Assembly: GCA_947624675.1 (NCBI GenBank)
Contig: CANQLI010000002.1
Span: 62,001 to 126,000 of the forward strand
From: an uncultured Clostridia bacterium
GTDB taxonomy: Bacteria; Bacillota; Clostridia; Oscillospirales; Ruminococcaceae
DNA length: 64,000 bases
Reading direction: 5' to 3'
Every line of letters starts with the position of its first letter. Positions within the stretch are counted from its first letter, which is position 1. The translations under genes were made by a program, and so were the position numbers. This document shows, in pieces, positions 60,019 through 64,000 of this stretch. Below the pieces are notes generated by a model that made no database searches, was not told the DNA's origin, and saw only the letters and a program-made list of their open reading frames with translations.

Positions 60019-62010
60019 TTACTGTTTACTTTCCTTAATTTTATCTGAAAAACCGCTTACCGATCCTCTCAAAACATCCTTAAGCTTTTCCTTTGCGTCA
60101 AAGAGATTCATATTCACCTGTGCGCCTGCCATATTGTGATGTCCTCCTCCGCCAAAAGCCTCCATTATTACCTGTACATTCACATCTCCCATACTTCTTG
60201 CACTTATCGCCGTCATAGCGTTGCTCTCATACAGAACAAATGACGCCTTTATCCCGGAAATACCGAGTAATTCATCTGCTGCCTGAGCCGCAGCAAGCCG
60301 AACAGCATCATTATCGCCGTCGCCGTCGGCAATAGCGCAAGTTCCGTACAGCTCCGCCTCATTTATAAGCTTCGACTTTTCCCTATATGTGTCGATCGGC
60401 GTTGCGAACATAGTCTTTACCGCTGTAGTGTCGGCGCCCTGCCTTCTAAGATAAGCTGCCGCCTCAAATGTCCTGACACCTGTTTTAAATACAAAGTTTT
60501 TAGTGTCAAGCATAATTCCGGCGAGCAGACTTTCCGCGATATGCGGTGAAAGTCTCATATCCTCACTAAAATATGAAACTATTTCTGTTACCATTTCAGA
60601 AGCTGAAGAAGCATTTGGCTCGTTGTAAAATACAACAGCGTTTTCGATAGCGTTTACCATACGCCTATGGTGATCTATTACTATGACCTCATTAAACATC
60701 CGATAAAATTCTGTGCTGTCAAGAATATCCGGATTGTGGGTATCTACGATAACGAGAACGCTCTGTTCGGTCTTCATACCCATTGCCACCTGCGGAGATA
60801 TGTAAACAACAGAGTTCTCACTTGCATTGATATGACTTATCATCACACTTGCAAGATTGTGTTCAGTATCGCACACAACATATGCCTGTTTACCTTTTTG
60901 CCTGAATGCGGCGGTAAGTCCTGTCGCAGAGCCTATACTGTCAAGGTCTCCGTTCCTGTGGCCCATAACAAACACAACATCGGCATCCTTTACCACCTCT
61001 AGGATAGCCGCAGCTATAACACGGCTTCTCACCTTTGTGCGTCTCTCAAAACCCTTTGACATTCCGCCGATAAACTCAAATCCGTTATCGGTTTTTATTG
61101 CTACTTGGTCTCCTCCCCTACCTAAGCACATATCAAGAGCCTGTCTTGCATATGCCTCGCTCTGTGAAAGAGTTTTAGCGTCTTTACCTACGCCTATCGA
61201 AAGTGTTATGGGCTGGCTTTTTCCCACAAGAATCGACCTTGCTTTATCAAGTATGTCAAATTTGTTTTCAATGCACTTTTGCAGGTGTCTTTCCTCAAGT
61301 ACAACAACAAATCGCGATGAAGAAATATTAACTGCGATACCTGTTGTAGAGTCAACAAAATCCTCAACAAGTCTTTCAATCTCACCTACTATTGTACTTT
61401 TTTCACTTGCACGGGAATTTTGAAGCGCATCATCATAGTTGTCCACTGATATTATAAGAACCGACGGATGCGAAAGAGTATGTTCTTTTTGAAGATTTTT
61501 AAACTCAGTTTCATCATTCAAAAATATCATAGCAAAATTTTCAGGATCATTTTCAGGTCGTACCGCTTTAGCGACAAAATATCTTTCGTGTATCCTTACA
61601 ATAGTTCCCTGTTCGTGAAACATCATATCAAAGTTTACCATAAAAAGCTCTGATATGTTAAGACCGAAAGATTCTGATTCGGAAAAAAGTTGCTTGGAAA
61701 AAGCATCGTTTACCCAAATAACCGTTCTGTTTTTGTCAACTATAAGCACCGGTGCCGGAAAATTATACAAAGTTTCCCTTTGCGCTACCCGTAAGTCACG
61801 CGACATTTTTGCGATATACCTTAAATTGTTGTTTTCCGAGATCACAAGGTAAACCGATATGACCGCTATTGCCAAAAGACTTATCACAAGAGCCGCCATA
61901 CCTATATTCTTAGCTCCGTTTCCGGCAATTATATAAACAGAGGTAAAAACCGAAGACAACGAGAGCAGCAAAAATGCCGCAAGTATTGGGATCTGTATTT
62001 TCTTTTTCAT
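60019..62010 (-). CDS. gdpP: Cyclic-di-AMP phosphodiesterase GdpP
   Basis: A 663-residue membrane enzyme that hydrolyses c-di-AMP. Two N-terminal helices (~7-57), a PAS-like domain (~80-145), a degenerate GGDEF domain (~175-300; GGDEF replaced around LGRGGDQVAI) and a DHH/DHHA1 domain (~340-650) are seen. Active-site motifs are MGHRNGDLDSIGS, VIVDTHNP, VIDHHRRM and GGGGHHNMAGA. GGGAGG precedes the ATG. It lies between RNase J and rplI. It should set potassium and wall homeostasis through c-di-AMP. Confidence 0.95.
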   Translation of the reverse strand: MKKKIQIPILAAFLLLSLSSVFTSVYIIAGNGAKNIGMAALVISLLAIAVISVYLVISENNNLRYIAKMSRDLRVAQRETLYNFPAPVLIVDKNRTVIWVNDAFSKQLFSESESFGLNISELFMVNFDMMFHEQGTIVRIHERYFVAKAVRPENDPENFAMIFLNDETEFKNLQKEHTLSHPSVLIISVDNYDDALQNSRASEKSTIVGEIERLVEDFVDSTTGIAVNISSSRFVVVLEERHLQKCIENKFDILDKARSILVGKSQPITLSIGVGKDAKTLSQSEAYARQALDMCLGRGGDQVAIKTDNGFEFIGGMSKGFERRTKVRSRVIAAAILEVVKDADVVFVMGHRNGDLDSIGSATGLTAAFRQKGKQAYVVCDTEHNLASVMISHINASENSVVYISPQVAMGMKTEQSVLVIVDTHNPDILDSTEFYRMFNEVIVIDHHRRMVNAIENAVVFYNEPNASSASEMVTEIVSYFSEDMRLSPHIAESLLAGIMLDTKNFVFKTGVRTFEAAAYLRRQGADTTAVKTMFATPIDTYREKSKLINEAELYGTCAIADGDGDNDAVRLAAAQAADELLGISGIKASFVLYESNAMTAISARSMGDVNVQVIMEAFGGGGHHNMAGAQVNMNLFDAKEKLKDVLRGSVSGFSDKIKESKQ

Positions 62011-62039
62011 ATTTTTGCGCCTCCCGTTGACAAAATTTA

Positions 62040-63995
62040 CTAAACCTCCATTATAATCGGAAGTATCATAGGACTTCTTTTAGTTTTCTGATAGATGTAA
62101 TTTGAAAGAGAATCCTTCATCTTGCCTTTCATTGTGCTCCATTCATATACCGAATGGTCAAGACATTCCTTAAGCGAATCGTACAACAGTTCTTTTGCCC
62201 CGTCTAAAAGCTCCTCGGCTTCTCTGACATAAACAAAACCTCTTGATACTATATCCGGTCCGGCAAGGACTGTTCGATTTTTCCTGTCAATAGTTGCAAC
62301 AGCAATAATAAGACCGTCCTGTGCAAGGTGCTTTCTGTCTCTCAGAACGATAACGCCGACATCTCCTACTCCAAGTCCGTCTACCAATACCTTTCCAGCA
62401 GTTACTGAACCTGTTATCGACATATCAACTCCGTCTGTTTCAATAACGCTTCCAAGATCTGCTATTATTATGTTCTCATATTCTATTCCTGTCTCATGCG
62501 CTGTCTGTGCGTGTCTCGCAAGATGCTTATATTCACCGTGAACAGGTATGAAATACTTAGGCTTTACAAGAGAAAGCAAAAGCTTTTGCTCCTCCTGACA
62601 GGCGTGTCCCGAAACATGAACATCATACATTGACTCGTATATGACATCAGCCCCAAGCTTCATAAGGCTGTTGACAACATTTGTAACTCCCTTTTCGTTT
62701 CCGGGTATAGGATTTGCGGAGATTATGATAAAATCCATAGGAGTTATGGTGACCTGTCTGTGCTCATTTCTTGCCATTCTGGTAAGCGCAGACATCGGCT
62801 CACCCTGACTTCCCGTAGTAATTATAACAAGCTTTTCGGGCGGATAATTATTTATCTCATCAATGTCAATAAGAATGTTGTCCGGGCACTTAAGATACCC
62901 GAGCTCTCTTCCCTTTTGCATAACATTTACCATACTTCTTCCGGACACGGCAACTTTTCTGTCATCCTTGACAGCACGGTCGATTATCTGCTGGACCCGA
63001 TGTATATTGGAAGCAAAAGTAGCAATTATTATCCTCTTATTGTCAGCTCGCGCAAAAAGCTTAGAAAAGCTTTCGCCAACCGTTCTCTCGCTCATCGTAA
63101 AGCCCGGACGCTCTGAATTCGTAGAGTCCGCCATAAGTGCAAGCACGCCCCTGTTACCAAGCTCAGCGAAACGCGCAAGGTCGATCGTTCCACCTTCTAT
63201 CGGCGTAAAATCGACTTTAAAATCTCCCGTATGGACAAGAATTCCCGCAGGAGTAAAGATCGCCATTCCCACAGCATCGGGAATAGAATGGTTCACCCTG
63301 ATAAATTCAACAGCCATACAGCCGAATTTAACAGTGTCCCCGGGATTTACGACCGAAAGCTTTGTCTTTCCAAGAAGTCCGGCTTCCTTAAGCTTTCCTT
63401 CTACAAGTCCGATAGTAAGCCTTGTTCCGTAGACCGGCACATCCACTTTATTAAGAAAATATGGAAGTCCTCCTATGTGATCCTCATGTCCATGTGTGAG
63501 AACTATTCCTCTTATCCTGTCCGCATTCTTTTCAAGATATGTGTAATCAGGAAGTACAAGATCGACACCGAGCATTTCGCTGTCAGGAAACGCAAGTCCG
63601 CAGTCAATAACAAAGATGTCGTTTGAACACTCTATGACCGTCATATTCTTTCCGATCTCATTAAGCCCGCCCAAAGGTATTATCTTAAGCGGAGTAGAAC
63701 GCCTAATTTCTTTATTTTTAGGTGTTCTCGTTGTCTGAGCTGTCTGCGTCCTTTGCTTAGGCTGTGTCTTAGTCACCTGAGTTGAAGCTGTTTTCCTTGT
63801 TTTAGTTACGGTCCTTCGGTCAGTCTTAACCACAGCAGAAGACTCTTTTATCCTTGAAACATCTCTTTTGGGCACACTTATAGTAAAAAGATTGGTAAGC
63901 TCACCGGCGTTATTTCCGTTCTCCGGCATATGCTTGCTAACCCTTTGTCGACTGCCCTTAGTAGTACGAGCATTGGTGTTATTCAGTTTTTTCAT
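62040..63995 (-). CDS. rnjA: Ribonuclease J with basic N-terminal extension
   Basis: A 651-residue MBL/beta-CASP RNase of 5'-exo and endonuclease activity central to mRNA decay. The zinc motif is LTHGHEDHIGG (~163); later motifs include ADSTNSERPG and VSGHACQEEQ. The C-terminal domain ends RSPMILPIIMEV. About 100 residues precede the usual start (IIPLGGLNEIGKNM); this region is rich in Lys, Arg, Thr and Gln (TQVTKTQPKQRTQTAQTTRT) and is probably disordered and RNA-binding. The start lies five bases from the window edge, so its ribosome-binding site cannot be checked. Confidence 0.9.
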   Translation of the reverse strand: MKKLNNTNARTTKGSRQRVSKHMPENGNNAGELTNLFTISVPKRDVSRIKESSAVVKTDRRTVTKTRKTASTQVTKTQPKQRTQTAQTTRTPKNKEIRRSTPLKIIPLGGLNEIGKNMTVIECSNDIFVIDCGLAFPDSEMLGVDLVLPDYTYLEKNADRIRGIVLTHGHEDHIGGLPYFLNKVDVPVYGTRLTIGLVEGKLKEAGLLGKTKLSVVNPGDTVKFGCMAVEFIRVNHSIPDAVGMAIFTPAGILVHTGDFKVDFTPIEGGTIDLARFAELGNRGVLALMADSTNSERPGFTMSERTVGESFSKLFARADNKRIIIATFASNIHRVQQIIDRAVKDDRKVAVSGRSMVNVMQKGRELGYLKCPDNILIDIDEINNYPPEKLVIITTGSQGEPMSALTRMARNEHRQVTITPMDFIIISANPIPGNEKGVTNVVNSLMKLGADVIYESMYDVHVSGHACQEEQKLLLSLVKPKYFIPVHGEYKHLARHAQTAHETGIEYENIIIADLGSVIETDGVDMSITGSVTAGKVLVDGLGVGDVGVIVLRDRKHLAQDGLIIAVATIDRKNRTVLAGPDIVSRGFVYVREAEELLDGAKELLYDSLKECLDHSVYEWSTMKGKMKDSLSNYIYQKTKRSPMILPIIMEV

Positions 63996-64000
63996 ATAAT

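Noticed and set aside
60857-61423. 188-codon plus-strand frame inside gdpP
   Set aside because: It is antisense to the conserved DHH and GGDEF-like coding region.

Overview
The window looks like chromosome of a low-to-mid GC, Gram-positive anaerobic gut or rumen bacterium, most likely Ruminococcus or a close Oscillospiraceae relative. The pointers are a CotH-domain protein ending in a type I dockerin (a cellulosome trait), HemZ, a CIRCE-controlled clpB, an ferredoxin-dependent 2-oxoacid oxidoreductase operon, a GH51 arabinofuranosidase, and the gene order rnj-gdpP-rplI-dnaB-tilS-hpt-ftsH. This is inferred from gene content; no rRNA is present to confirm it.

Layout. 1 to about 7,430 is the end of an integrative conjugative element, visibly richer in G+C than the rest. 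It carries a partial small gene, a 30-residue membrane peptide, a 1,382-residue thioester/Cna-B surface adhesin, ParB, ParA and two small proteins. It abuts the 3' end of rlmD, whose protein carries a 105-residue tail that probably came with the element. 7,117-15,148 is a minus-strand housekeeping operon (recJ, relA/spoT, MBL hydrolase, hemZ, rlmD) behind a strong promoter. 15,655-17,078 holds an NfeD/SPFH pair, followed by clpB under CIRCE. 20,047-24,558 is a MoxR/DUF58/transglutaminase operon behind a consensus promoter.

24,853-31,450 is the most unusual block. A small secreted protein is followed by three tandem paralogous FtsX/MacB-like permeases, one ABC ATPase and a fifth, dissimilar membrane subunit. 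The permeases share near-identical ends but have divergent extracytoplasmic middles, and copies 2 and 3 each carry a duplicated promoter. I do not recognise this arrangement as a described system. 31,560-34,300 holds TcdA, a CotJC-like Mn-catalase protein, TspO and a GNAT enzyme.

34,457-39,461 is an accessory stretch bounded by tRNA genes (Thr, Pro, two Gln). It holds an HTH-membrane regulator, a kinase-like protein behind a short leader ORF, a GNAT enzyme, gene remnants and a methyltransferase. A 20-bp direct repeat lies upstream of both the kinase-like gene and the GNAT gene.

39,640-47,877 contains a VanY-like lipoprotein that lacks its zinc ligands, a tiny Asn-rich protein, MscL, an AraC regulator, a HAD phosphatase, an HD protein, the GH51 enzyme, a small Cys-rich protein and a DUF1015 protein. 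47,970-50,741 encodes the LTD-CotH-dockerin protein. 50,872-54,152 is the kor-type oxidoreductase operon with a P-loop ATPase. 54,253-63,995 is the conserved minus-strand cluster ftsH, hpt, tilS, dnaB, rplI, gdpP and RNase J, linking replication, translation, c-di-AMP turnover, RNA decay and membrane proteolysis.
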